Origin: Saccharopolyspora_D taberi | GTDB lineage: Bacteria > Actinomycetota > Actinomycetes > Mycobacteriales > Pseudonocardiaceae | Assembly (NCBI RefSeq): GCF_039534165.1 | Contig: NZ_BAAAUX010000011.1 | Coordinates: 248,001 to 312,000 of the forward strand | Length of the DNA: 64,000 nucleotides | Direction: 5' to 3' | Shown: in pieces, positions 16,897 to 24,216 of the stretch | Layout: each line of letters opens with the position of its first letter | How positions within the stretch are numbered: the first letter of the stretch is position 1 | Program-made: the position numbers and the translations under genes | The notes under the pieces: generated by a model | Database searches by the model: none | Seen by the model: the letters and a program-made list of their open reading frames with translations, nothing else | What the model was told of the DNA's origin: nothing

Positions 16897-17114
16897 TCGG
16901 ATTTTCCCTTGCGGAGGACAGGTTCCCGCCCGCCGGCGAAGACGACGCGCGGTGAAACGGCGAACGAACAGCGACTAGCGCGCTCTCCGCGGGGAAATCG
17001 CACCGCTCAGCCGACATGAAACATTCGCGTTCCGCACTTCATTCCCCCATGAGACGAGCAGACCCGGCGGGTATCCCGCCTGCTGTGCATATTTCCCAAT
17101 CGGGGCATCGACGG

Positions 17115-17132
17115 CAACAGCATCGATGATGC
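17115..17132. promoter_or_regulatory. Shared motif copy 1, possible regulator site
   Basis: The sequence CAACAGCATCGATGATGC contains the near-palindrome GCATCGATGATGC and matches 20282-20299 at 17 of 18 positions. This copy lies between the biosynthetic operon and the XRE regulator. The other copy lies upstream of the membrane-protein gene. A shared operator for the double-HTH regulator is a reasonable but untested reading. Confidence 0.4.
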
Positions 17133-17191
17133 GTCTCTGTCGCGTTCTGGGCGCACGCGGCGCTTGCTACCTATCGGTAGGTTATTGGTAT

Positions 17192-17210
17192 GACGAATAC
17201 GTCATTCGTC
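17192..17210. promoter_or_regulatory. Perfect inverted repeat GACGAAT-N5-ATTCGTC
   Basis: Seven-bp perfect arms separated by 5 bp, about 190 bp before the XRE regulator start and 300 bp before the operon start. The size and symmetry fit a dimeric helix-turn-helix operator. Which protein binds is unknown. Confidence 0.45.
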
Positions 17211-17400
17211 CGCAGGAGTTGGGCCAACCTCCCTATTTTCGTTCCGGCGCGCGAGAACCTCGCACCCGGAACCGGTTCTTACTTATACTCTGCGCCGCAT
17301 TCTTGAAGCACTACTTCATTTGGGGGTTTGTGGTGCACTGGGGAGACAGCGGCGTCGACTCCGCGCCCGGAACCCGAACCGGCATTGAGGAGACGACGAG

Positions 17401-18975
17401 GTGACCGACCGCGTGCAGAACACGACGAAGGCGACCAAGCGGGCGGGGCTGGCCCGCAGCAGACGGCTCGCCGGGCACACGCAGGGAGGTCTGGCCGCAC
17501 GGCTCGGCGTCGACCGCTCCACCGTGGCGCGCTGGGAGAGCGGAGAAGCCTCGCCGGGGCCGACCCTGCGGCCGAAACTGGCTTCGACACTGGGAATCAC
17601 GCCCTACGAGCTGGACATCCTGTTATCCAGCGGCGGTATGGACGTGATCGGCCCGCTGCGCGGCGAGATGGTCGCCAGCATCGCCGAGCCGCCTGCCGCC
17701 GGTTCCGCTCCACTGTGGTCGCGCGGAGCCGAGCGCACCGCGCTCGCGATGCGCCGGCGCGGCGCCGGGTTCACACAGGACAGTCTCGCGCACGAGATCG
17801 GCGTGGCCCGTTCCACCGTGATGCGCTGGGAAAGGGGTCTGGTCGTCCCGGCGCTGCCGCAACAGCGGCGACTGGCGCGGGCGCTCCAGATCACGACCGC
17901 CGAACTGTCCACATTGCTCGGTGTCGCCGAGAACGCGGCCGGATCTCGCACCGAGTCGGGCACTGACGTCGTGGAGGAACCCAACGCCGTCGGATCGGTG
18001 CTCGCCACCGCCAGGGTTCTCCGGGAGGAGATGGCGGCGCTGATGGCCACCGGTGCGGAGGACCGGCTCAGCGGGCTGGAGGACACGGTCGACAAGCTCC
18101 GCCGCGCGCACGTGCGCTCGCGCGCGATGGAGACCGTCTTCGCCCTGGTACCGGTGCTTTCCGAGCTGCGCGCCCGGGTCCGCGACCACCACAGCAGCCG
18201 GGTCGTGCGGCGCTTCCAGCACGCCACGGCCATGTCGGCGACGATGCTCGCCGACGCGTTGTTCCGGCTGGGCAAGGCGGACGAGGCGCGCGGCTGGCAC
18301 CGGGTGGCCCGCACCGCCGCCGACGGGAGCGGCGACCCGCAGATGCGCGCGCAGGTGCGGGCGCAGCAGGCGATCCTCACCTACTACACGGGAGATCTCA
18401 ACGCCACGATCGGCCTGACGGCCCAAGCCCAGGCGATCATCGGCGACCGCCCGTCCCCCGCGGCCGCGCTGGCCTCCGCGGCGCAGGCCCGGGCGCTGGC
18501 CAGGATGGGCAACTGCGAGGCCGCGAAGGAAATGATCGTCGACGCGCGGCGGCGCTACGAGCAGCTCGACGAGCAGCCGGGCGACGACGTCTTCGCCTTC
18601 CCGGCCAAGCGTCTGTTCCTCTACCTGTCGGGCGCGCTGTCCAACCTGGGCTGCGTCCGGTACGCGCCCGCCGTCCAGGACAAGGGTCTGCGGCTCTACG
18701 CGGCCGAACCCGACACCTTCGGCATCGACCCGATGCTGCTGCGGTTCGACCAGGCCGTCTGCATGGCCCAGGCAGGCGAGCTGGGCTCGGCCGCCGCGCA
18801 CGCCAGCGCGCTGCTCACCGACGCCGAGGGCGACGGTGACCGCCTTCCGCTGGCGCTGATCCGCGCCGCCGACGTCGCGACCGCGATCGAAGCCAGGGAA
18901 CGCTCGCTGCCGGACGTCAACGAGCTCCGCGAGCTCATCGCGCACCTCGCTTCCGCACCGGCCCAGGACGACTGA
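17401..18975 (+). CDS. Tandem-HTH XRE family regulator with C-terminal helical repeat domain
   Basis: A 524-residue protein started from GTG with GAGGAGA upstream. It has two complete XRE helix-turn-helix domains: about 15-70 (TQGGLAARLGVDRSTVARW) and about 105-170 (TQDSLAHEIGVARSTVMRW). The remaining ~330 residues are helical and TPR-like (repeated KADEARGWHRVARTA-type helices). It faces the biosynthetic operon, so it is the likely pathway-specific regulator. Codon 75 (17623-17625) is TTA, rare in such GC-rich genomes and in streptomycetes dependent on the bldA tRNA. That suggests coupling to development. Confidence 0.85.
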   Translation: MTDRVQNTTKATKRAGLARSRRLAGHTQGGLAARLGVDRSTVARWESGEASPGPTLRPKLASTLGITPYELDILLSSGGMDVIGPLRGEMVASIAEPPAAGSAPLWSRGAERTALAMRRRGAGFTQDSLAHEIGVARSTVMRWERGLVVPALPQQRRLARALQITTAELSTLLGVAENAAGSRTESGTDVVEEPNAVGSVLATARVLREEMAALMATGAEDRLSGLEDTVDKLRRAHVRSRAMETVFALVPVLSELRARVRDHHSSRVVRRFQHATAMSATMLADALFRLGKADEARGWHRVARTAADGSGDPQMRAQVRAQQAILTYYTGDLNATIGLTAQAQAIIGDRPSPAAALASAAQARALARMGNCEAAKEMIVDARRRYEQLDEQPGDDVFAFPAKRLFLYLSGALSNLGCVRYAPAVQDKGLRLYAAEPDTFGIDPMLLRFDQAVCMAQAGELGSAAAHASALLTDAEGDGDRLPLALIRAADVATAIEARERSLPDVNELRELIAHLASAPAQDD

Positions 18976-18986
18976 CCAGTGTGGAC

Positions 18987-19031
18987 GGAGGGCTTCCGGG
19001 CCGTTGCCGCGCAACGGATCGGAAGCCCTCC
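18987..19031. terminator. Bidirectional terminator hairpin
   Basis: Perfect 12-bp arms GGAGGGCTTCCG (18987-18998) and CGGAAGCCCTCC (19020-19031). The 21-bp loop contains a smaller GTTGCCGCGCAAC hairpin. It lies between two convergent genes, as expected for a shared terminator. Confidence 0.8.
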
Positions 19032-19039
19032 CGCTCGCG

Positions 19040-20080
19040 TCAGGCCGTGACGCTGGGAGCCTTGTCCTCGTCGTCGGACCGGTCCTGCTCGGCTCCGCCC
19101 TTGGCCTTGCCCAGGATCGCCAGGACCGCGATGAGGGTCGCCACCACGACCACGCCGACGGCCGACACCGTCGAGCCGTCGAGGGCGAACAGCGCCTGCC
19201 CCCGGAACGCCTGCCAGGAGACCACGGCCAGCACACCGGCGTAGCCGAGCGAGACGGCGACGACCAGGCGGGTCCGCGTGCTCTGCTCCCGCAGCAGCGC
19301 GTACCGCGCGGCCATCGCCTGCAACGCGATGGCCAGCAGCGGGAGCACCTGGAGGGCGTGGATGCCGACGAAGTGCGGGACCCGCAGGTCGCCGCCGACC
19401 TCGTTCCACCCGGTGACCGGCAGCGCGGACTGCCCGTCCGGCACCCCGACGCTGTGCGCGCCGATGTAGGGCGAGTGGCCGGTCGCCTCCATCACCGCGG
19501 CCTGGTCCGGGGTGGGCGTGACCATCACGAACCCGTAGGTCATCCCGGCCACCGCGAGCAGCACGCCGATGCGGATCGTCCAGGCCAGCGGACGGTCGAT
19601 CAGCCGCTGGCGCATCAGCAGGAACCCGATGACCAGCGTCACGCCCCACAGGACGACCGAGCCGACCCCCATCGCCAGCAGGATGTTGGCGTCCAGCGGC
19701 GAGGAGAGGTTGAAGTGGCTCTTGGTCCCGCGCGCCGCCTGGTAGGTGATCAGCACGGTCTCCAGCAGCAGCGCGCCCGCGATGAACGTGCCCATCCACC
19801 ACAGGGTGCGCTTCCAGCGCGGGAAGAGGCTGAGCATCCAGGCGAGCGTGATGCCGTACAGGCCGTTGGAGATCGCGAACTTCAGCGGCTTGTGCCAGGC
19901 CAGTTCCCCGGTGACGAGCCGCTGGTCGGCGAACAGGCCGACGACGCTGATGACCAGCGAAACGGCCATCACCCACGTACAGAGCACCAGGGGGCGGTGC
20001 CACTCACGGATTCCGCGCGGGAAAACTCCCCCGCCGGAACTAGTTCTTGAAGATTCTTCGACGGAATCAAGCGTCGGCAT
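19040..20080 (-). CDS. Polytopic membrane protein of unknown function
   Basis: A 346-residue protein with about eight hydrophobic segments, beginning after a short polar N-terminus (LVLCTWVMAVSLVISVVGLF is the first). The C-terminus is highly charged (KAKGGAEQDRSDDEDK). The ATG at 20080 has GAGGTTGAG upstream; the longer in-frame start is not needed. I do not recognise a characterised family. Conserved-looking soluble-loop histidines (VPHFVGIHALQ) could bind a metal or haem, but this is speculative. It converges with the XRE regulator. A copy of the 18-bp motif found beside that regulator lies about 200 bp upstream of its start. Confidence 0.75.
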   Translation of the reverse strand: MPTLDSVEESSRTSSGGGVFPRGIREWHRPLVLCTWVMAVSLVISVVGLFADQRLVTGELAWHKPLKFAISNGLYGITLAWMLSLFPRWKRTLWWMGTFIAGALLLETVLITYQAARGTKSHFNLSSPLDANILLAMGVGSVVLWGVTLVIGFLLMRQRLIDRPLAWTIRIGVLLAVAGMTYGFVMVTPTPDQAAVMEATGHSPYIGAHSVGVPDGQSALPVTGWNEVGGDLRVPHFVGIHALQVLPLLAIALQAMAARYALLREQSTRTRLVVAVSLGYAGVLAVVSWQAFRGQALFALDGSTVSAVGVVVVATLIAVLAILGKAKGGAEQDRSDDEDKAPSVTA

Positions 20081-20281
20081 CTCAACCTCTTCATCGGAAT
20101 GGCTTGCACGGTGGCCGGTGCCGCCGCCACCCACCGGGGCGCCGCACGCCCCGGTGACCAGCGATCAGCCCCTCCACCTGGGACAACGCCCGCTCCACGC
20201 GGCGGAACGACGGAGACGGGGCAGGTCCGCGCACCATGCGACATTGCCCGCATCAAGGGTTCCCGACACCACCACTCCCGA

Positions 20282-20299
20282 CAACAGCATCGATCATGC
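20282..20299. promoter_or_regulatory. Shared motif copy 2, possible regulator site
   Basis: CAACAGCATCGATCATGC differs at one base from 17115-17132. It sits about 200 bp upstream of the minus-strand membrane-protein gene, suggesting both are controlled by the same regulator. Confidence 0.4.
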
Positions 20300-20397
20300 A
20301 TTTTTGCCGCATTCGGGGTGCATCCGCGGTCGGCAAATTGACCAATACCGCAAACGCAGGCAAATTCCACCGTAGCCGGAAAAATCGGAACATGACA

Positions 20398-20419
20398 AAT
20401 TCCGATCCGATTCGGAATT
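20398..20419. promoter_or_regulatory. Inverted repeat AATTCCGA-N6-TCGGAATT
   Basis: Perfect 8-bp arms around a 6-bp spacer, 54 bp beyond the stop of the minus-strand WYL gene. It could be an operator for the membrane-protein transcript or the remains of a terminator. No T-run follows. Confidence 0.35.
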
Positions 20420-20472
20420 CGCTCTCAGGCCGCCGGGAGCTGGACCGGGTAGTCCGGCTCGTCCGGCCGGCG

Positions 20473-21462
20473 TTACGGGGTCCCGCCGAGTCCCCGTTCC
20501 CCTTCGCCGCGGGAAAATCCGCCCGCTGCCTCGGCGATGCGACCGGCGAGCTCGCGCGAGGCCGCGATCAGCTCCGCCGGCGCCTCGATGGTGTAGGGCA
20601 CGCCGACCGCGGCGAGGGTGGCCGCCAGCCACTCCCAGGATTCGGCGCCGGTGAGGTAGCGGCAGCTGGTGCCGTCGATGGCCTCCAGCGACCCGGCCTC
20701 GGCGATCAGCCGGTCGGAGACCACCTCGACCGGCGCCGCGAAGCGCACCACGCCGCGCCGGGCGGTGCGCAGGAACCGCGCGCTGTCCTGGACGAAGCTC
20801 ACCGGGTCGTCGGCGGGCAGCTCGCGCGGGGCGAAGGTGGTGCCCGGCGCGGTGAGCGCGGCGATCCGGTCGATGCGGTAGGTGCGCCAGTCGGCGCGGT
20901 CGCGGTCCCAGCCGAGCAGGTACCAGCGGCGTGCGAACAGCACCTGCCGGTACGGATCGACCCGGCGTTCGGTGCGCTGCCCGTCGCGGCTGGTGTAGTC
21001 GAATCGGACGTCCTGGTGCGTGTGCGCCGCCGTGGCGAGCAGTTGCACAGTGCGCAGATCCACCGCGTGAGTGGCACGGGAGCTGGTCTCGGTCGCGGCG
21101 GTCAGCGCCTGGATCCGGGGCCGCAGCCGCGTCGGCACGACGCGTTCGAGCTTGCTCAGAGCTCCTTCGGCCGCATCGCCCACCTGGCTCAGCGCGGCGG
21201 CCCGCAGCCCGACGACGGTCGCGACCGCCTCCTCGTCGGTCAGCAGCAGCGGCGGCATGGCACGCCCCGCGACGAGCTGGTAGTGACCACCCGGCCCGCG
21301 CGTCGAAGACACCGGATAGCCGAGGTCGCGCAGGCGGTCGAGGTCGCGCCGCAGCGTTCGCGGGGACACGCCCAGCCGCTCGGCCAGCTCCGCGGCGGGT
21401 CTGCTCCGGCCGCTTTGCAGCAGCGACAGCAGTTCCAGCAGCCGTGTGCTCGGATCGGTCAT
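20473..21462 (-). CDS. HTH-WYL domain transcriptional regulator (YafY/DeoR-like)
   Basis: A 329-residue protein. The N-terminal winged HTH is at residues 1-60 (LAERLGVSPRTLRRDLDRLRDLGYPV). A WYL domain is in the middle, with RRWYLLGWDRDRADWRTYRIDRI. A C-terminal WCX-like extension follows. WYL domains sense ligands, often nucleic-acid derived, and members regulate stress, defence and metabolism. The gene is transcribed alone, and no target is evident beyond autoregulation. It is 44 bp after the stop of the TetR gene on the same strand, so read-through is possible. Confidence 0.88.
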   Translation of the reverse strand: MTDPSTRLLELLSLLQSGRSRPAAELAERLGVSPRTLRRDLDRLRDLGYPVSSTRGPGGHYQLVAGRAMPPLLLTDEEAVATVVGLRAAALSQVGDAAEGALSKLERVVPTRLRPRIQALTAATETSSRATHAVDLRTVQLLATAAHTHQDVRFDYTSRDGQRTERRVDPYRQVLFARRWYLLGWDRDRADWRTYRIDRIAALTAPGTTFAPRELPADDPVSFVQDSARFLRTARRGVVRFAAPVEVVSDRLIAEAGSLEAIDGTSCRYLTGAESWEWLAATLAAVGVPYTIEAPAELIAASRELAGRIAEAAGGFSRGEGERGLGGTP

Positions 21463-21506
21463 CGGACTCAGGCTAGTACTCCAGCGGTGGTTCGCGATCT
21501 TCAGCG

Positions 21507-22187
21507 TCAGTCGGCTTTCTCGCCGAAGAGAACGAGGACCGTGGTGATGAAGAGCGGTTCCAGCTCGGGGATCGCCTCGGCGCCCTTGGCGTAGAGGCAG
21601 TTGCGGATCCGGTCCGCCATGCCGCCGACGAGGAGGTCGAAGGCTTCGTCCTCCAGCTCCGGCCGGCTCGGATCTTCACGGCGTACGACGCCGTTGTACG
21701 TCAGCCGGTACAGCTCGGCGATGCGCGCGGCGTACCTGCTGTTCAGCGCGGCTACCTCGGGGCCTGCGGCCAGGGCCTCGATCAGAAAGGTCCAGGTGGC
21801 CTTGGGCTGCGACGCCAGCAGCTTCAGGTAGGCGCGGATCGTGACGCGGAGACCAGTCCGCCAGTCGGTGTAGGGGACTTCCCGGAGCGGACCGGTCACC
21901 TGGCTGAGCGGCACCTCGGCGCCCTCCCGGAACGCCGCGAGAAAACAAGCCTGCTTGGTGGCGAACTGGCGGTAGAACGCCTCCCGGGACGTACTGGCGC
22001 GCTCCACGATGTCACCGATCGTGACCGACGCATACCCCTTCTCCGCCGTGGTCTCCAGGAACGCGACCAGGATGCGGGCGCGCTGGGATGATTCCACCTC
22101 TTCCCTGCTGAGTCCGTGCCTGCTGGGCAACCGCTGCCCGGCCTTCGCGAACGCCTGGAGCGCCGAGGGAACGGATCGCTGGGTCAT
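21507..22187 (-). CDS. TetR family transcriptional regulator
   Basis: A 226-residue protein. The N-terminal TetR HTH lies at about residues 36-85 (ILVAFLETTAEKGYASVTIG, then a SREAFYRQFATKQACF recognition segment). The C-terminal ligand-binding helical domain has the usual length. Its ATG directly follows the stop codon of the SGNH esterase gene, so both are on one transcript. The palindrome at 23079-23100 upstream of that transcript is a good candidate for its own operator. The inducing ligand is unknown. Confidence 0.9.
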   Translation of the reverse strand: MTQRSVPSALQAFAKAGQRLPSRHGLSREEVESSQRARILVAFLETTAEKGYASVTIGDIVERASTSREAFYRQFATKQACFLAAFREGAEVPLSQVTGPLREVPYTDWRTGLRVTIRAYLKLLASQPKATWTFLIEALAAGPEVAALNSRYAARIAELYRLTYNGVVRREDPSRPELEDEAFDLLVGGMADRIRNCLYAKGAEAIPELEPLFITTVLVLFGEKAD

Positions 22188-23048
22188 CTACCGGTGCAGC
22201 GCCGCCAGGACTTGGCGGGCCTGGTTCTGGGTGCCTTGGAGGTTGGGGTGAATGGGGGCGGACGGAGAGGTGGGCAGCAGTCCCTCGACCCACTTCACAC
22301 CGGGCAGCGCACACAGGTCGTGCCCGATGCTGCTGGTGTAGACGTCCACGTACGTGGCGCCGTGCGCCGCGGCCTGCTGAGCGAGCACCGTGTTGAGCAG
22401 CTTGGTGGCGTCGCGCAGGTACGGGGCATCGCCCGCGGAGATCGGGATCGCCGGCCAGCAGCCGGACCCCGACTCGGGCATCAGCGCCGGGTAACCGACC
22501 AGCAGCACCTTCGCGCGCGGCGAGCGCTGGTGGATGCCGTCGAGCACCGCGCCGACCTTGGGACCGACCTTGTGGATGTCGGCGGCCAGCCGGTCGGTGC
22601 CGCCCCGGGTGTAGTGGTCCTTGCACGGCGACCCGACGGGCTGGAACGCGCCCATGGAGCCGCAGGTCATCACGACTCCGGCGAACGGCACGTCATTGCC
22701 GCCGATACCTACGGTGACCAGCTCGGTGTCAGGTTTGAGCGCCCCGAACTGCGGGGGGTTCATGGTCGGCAGCTGGAGTCCGGTCATGTCCACTGTGGTC
22801 GCGCCGCCGCAGGTCACGTCGGTGAGCGAGGACGGCTTCAGCTCCTTGGCCACCAGCGACGGGTAGTTGTTGTCGGATCGCGTGCAGTTCAGGCTCACCT
22901 GGTTGGGAACACCGGACGCCGAGGAGAACGAGTCCCCCAGGGCCACGTAGGAGGCGTACTGGTCGCCGGCCGAGGCGATCGAGTTGGTGGCGACCACACC
23001 AGCCGTGATCGCACCAACGGCGGCGAGCGCACCGATGATTCTGCGCAT
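22188..23048 (-). CDS. Secreted SGNH/GDSL-family esterase or lipase
   Basis: A 286-residue protein with a signal peptide (basic MRR, hydrophobic stretch, likely cleavage after SIASA near residue 27). The SGNH blocks are visible: block I YVALGDSFSS with the nucleophilic serine, block III GIGGNDVPF, and block V near the end with PIHPNLQG holding the catalytic histidine. Several cysteine pairs (NCTRSD/VTCGG, MTCG/PCKD, GCW/LCALPG) resemble the three disulphides of secreted Streptomyces GDSL lipases. The likely role is extracellular ester hydrolysis. It is co-transcribed with the TetR gene downstream. Confidence 0.88.
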   Translation of the reverse strand: MRRIIGALAAVGAITAGVVATNSIASAGDQYASYVALGDSFSSASGVPNQVSLNCTRSDNNYPSLVAKELKPSSLTDVTCGGATTVDMTGLQLPTMNPPQFGALKPDTELVTVGIGGNDVPFAGVVMTCGSMGAFQPVGSPCKDHYTRGGTDRLAADIHKVGPKVGAVLDGIHQRSPRAKVLLVGYPALMPESGSGCWPAIPISAGDAPYLRDATKLLNTVLAQQAAAHGATYVDVYTSSIGHDLCALPGVKWVEGLLPTSPSAPIHPNLQGTQNQARQVLAALHR

Positions 23049-23078
23049 GATCAGTCCATTCCGCTGCTCGGAGAATCA

Positions 23079-23100
23079 TGAAGAACATGATCGTTCTTCA
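23079..23100. promoter_or_regulatory. Palindromic operator upstream of the esterase-TetR operon
   Basis: Arms TGAAGAAC and GTTCTTCA (8 bp, perfect) flank a 6-bp centre. It lies 30 bp upstream of the esterase ATG, in the divergent region shared with the NmrA-like gene. Position and symmetry fit a TetR-family operator. Confidence 0.6.
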
Positions 23101-23275
23101 AAATCGTTGTGGTTCTCCATAAGCGGTGGCAAGCGATTGGTCCGCGTGCTGTCGATCTCTGAACGACGGTGACAAACTCGCGCCGAGCGGCGTGTCAGTG
23201 CCGCACAAGAGCGGCTGGAGCACCAACCGGGATTGTGGCCGGGATCTGACCACAATCCTCCGTAGCGTCCTCGGT

Positions 23276-24160
23276 ATGACACACGCGAAGATCGTCGTTA
23301 CGACGCCCACCGGGCACGTCGGGTCCCGGGTCGTGCAACTGCTCCTGCAAGCGGGCGTGCGCCCGACGCTGCTGCTGCGCGATCCGGGGAAGCTCGACGC
23401 CGCGATCCGGGACCGGGCCGACGTCGTGCAAGGCGACCAGGGCGACGCCGATTTCGTCGTCCGCGCGACGCGGGGCGCCGATCGGCTCTTCTGGGTCGAC
23501 CCGCCCACACCGGATGACGACCCGGTCGCCGGTTACGCCCGGATGGGCGCCAACGCTGCGCGGGCGGTCCGGGAGAACGGCATCGCGCGGACCGTGTTCC
23601 TCAGCAGCACCGGTGCGGAAAAGCGCCACGGCGCAGGTGAGATCGACGGGCTGGCCCGGACCGAGGAACTGCTCAACGCCACCGGAGCGAGCGTGCTTCA
23701 CTTGCGGTGCGGCTATTTCTTCACCAATTTGCTGATGGATGCCGAGTCGCTGCGCGAGGGCGTGCTCCGGACCACCTGGCCGCTGGACTACCCGATGCCG
23801 TGGGTCGATCCCCGCGACATCGGCGATGTCGCGGCCGCGAGCCTGCTGGCCGACGGGTGGACGGGCAGCCGCGTGCAGGCCGTGCACGGACCGGAGGACC
23901 TGACTTTCCCGCGAGTGGCGGAGATCCTGAGCCTGGCTCTCGGGCGACCGGTGCGGGCGGAACGCATTTCCGATGACGAGTTCCGCACTTCGCTGCGGGC
24001 AGCCGGTCTGAGCGAGGGACAGGTCGAGGGGATCGTCGGGATGAGCGTTGGCCTTCGGGAGGACTTCGTTCCCGAGGACCCGCGGAGCTTCGTCACCACG
24101 ACACCGACTTCTCTGGCTGGTTGGGCGCACTCGCTTCTTCGGGCGTTGCTCGGCACGTGA
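23276..24160 (+). CDS. NmrA-like NAD(P)-binding oxidoreductase
   Basis: A 294-residue atypical short-chain-dehydrogenase fold. The N-terminal dinucleotide motif is TTPTGHVGSRVVQLLLQAG (GxxGxxG type). A VFLSSTGAEKRHG segment follows, and HGPEDLTFPRVAEIL lies in the C-terminal part, as in NmrA/QOR2-like reductases and redox sensors. It probably binds NADP(H) and reduces a small molecule or senses redox state. Divergent transcription from the esterase-TetR operon suggests shared control by the palindrome. The ATG at 23276 is preferred because the protein fold begins immediately there. Confidence 0.8.
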   Translation: MTHAKIVVTTPTGHVGSRVVQLLLQAGVRPTLLLRDPGKLDAAIRDRADVVQGDQGDADFVVRATRGADRLFWVDPPTPDDDPVAGYARMGANAARAVRENGIARTVFLSSTGAEKRHGAGEIDGLARTEELLNATGASVLHLRCGYFFTNLLMDAESLREGVLRTTWPLDYPMPWVDPRDIGDVAAASLLADGWTGSRVQAVHGPEDLTFPRVAEILSLALGRPVRAERISDDEFRTSLRAAGLSEGQVEGIVGMSVGLREDFVPEDPRSFVTTTPTSLAGWAHSLLRALLGT

Positions 24161-24165
24161 CCCGG

Positions 24166-24202
24166 GGTGCCGGTCGCTTGGGTGGGACAAGCGACCGGCA
24201 CC
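24166..24202. terminator. Bidirectional terminator, 15-bp perfect stem
   Basis: GGTGCCGGTCGCTTG (24166-24180) pairs perfectly with CAAGCGACCGGCACC (24188-24202) around a 7-bp loop. It sits between convergent genes, with no long T-run, as is common in actinomycetes. Confidence 0.85.
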
Positions 24203-24216
24203 GGTTCAACCGCCGC

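Larger units (their letters stand above)
16897..17400. other. Divergent regulatory region between operon and regulator
   Basis: About 500 bp without a convincing gene, with an AT-richer stretch near 17150-17340 that is unusual for the window. It holds a 6-bp inverted repeat (GGCGGG tat CCCGCC, 17066-17080), an 18-bp motif at 17115-17132 that recurs at 20282-20299, and a perfect inverted repeat at 17192-17210. An open frame at 17126-17404 has no family resemblance and no good ribosome site. I treat it as non-coding. Promoters for both flanking transcripts should lie here. Confidence 0.6.
20081..20472. other. Intergenic region with two candidate operators
   Basis: About 390 bp upstream of the membrane-protein gene and after the WYL regulator stop. 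It contains the second copy of the 18-bp motif (20282-20299), an AT-rich stretch after it, and an inverted repeat AATTCCGA-N6-TCGGAATT at 20398-20419. No credible coding frame was found. Confidence 0.55.

Noticed and set aside
17126..17404. 92-residue open frame in the divergent regulatory region
   Set aside because: No family resemblance, no good ribosome site, AT-rich and overlapping operator candidates and the regulator start.
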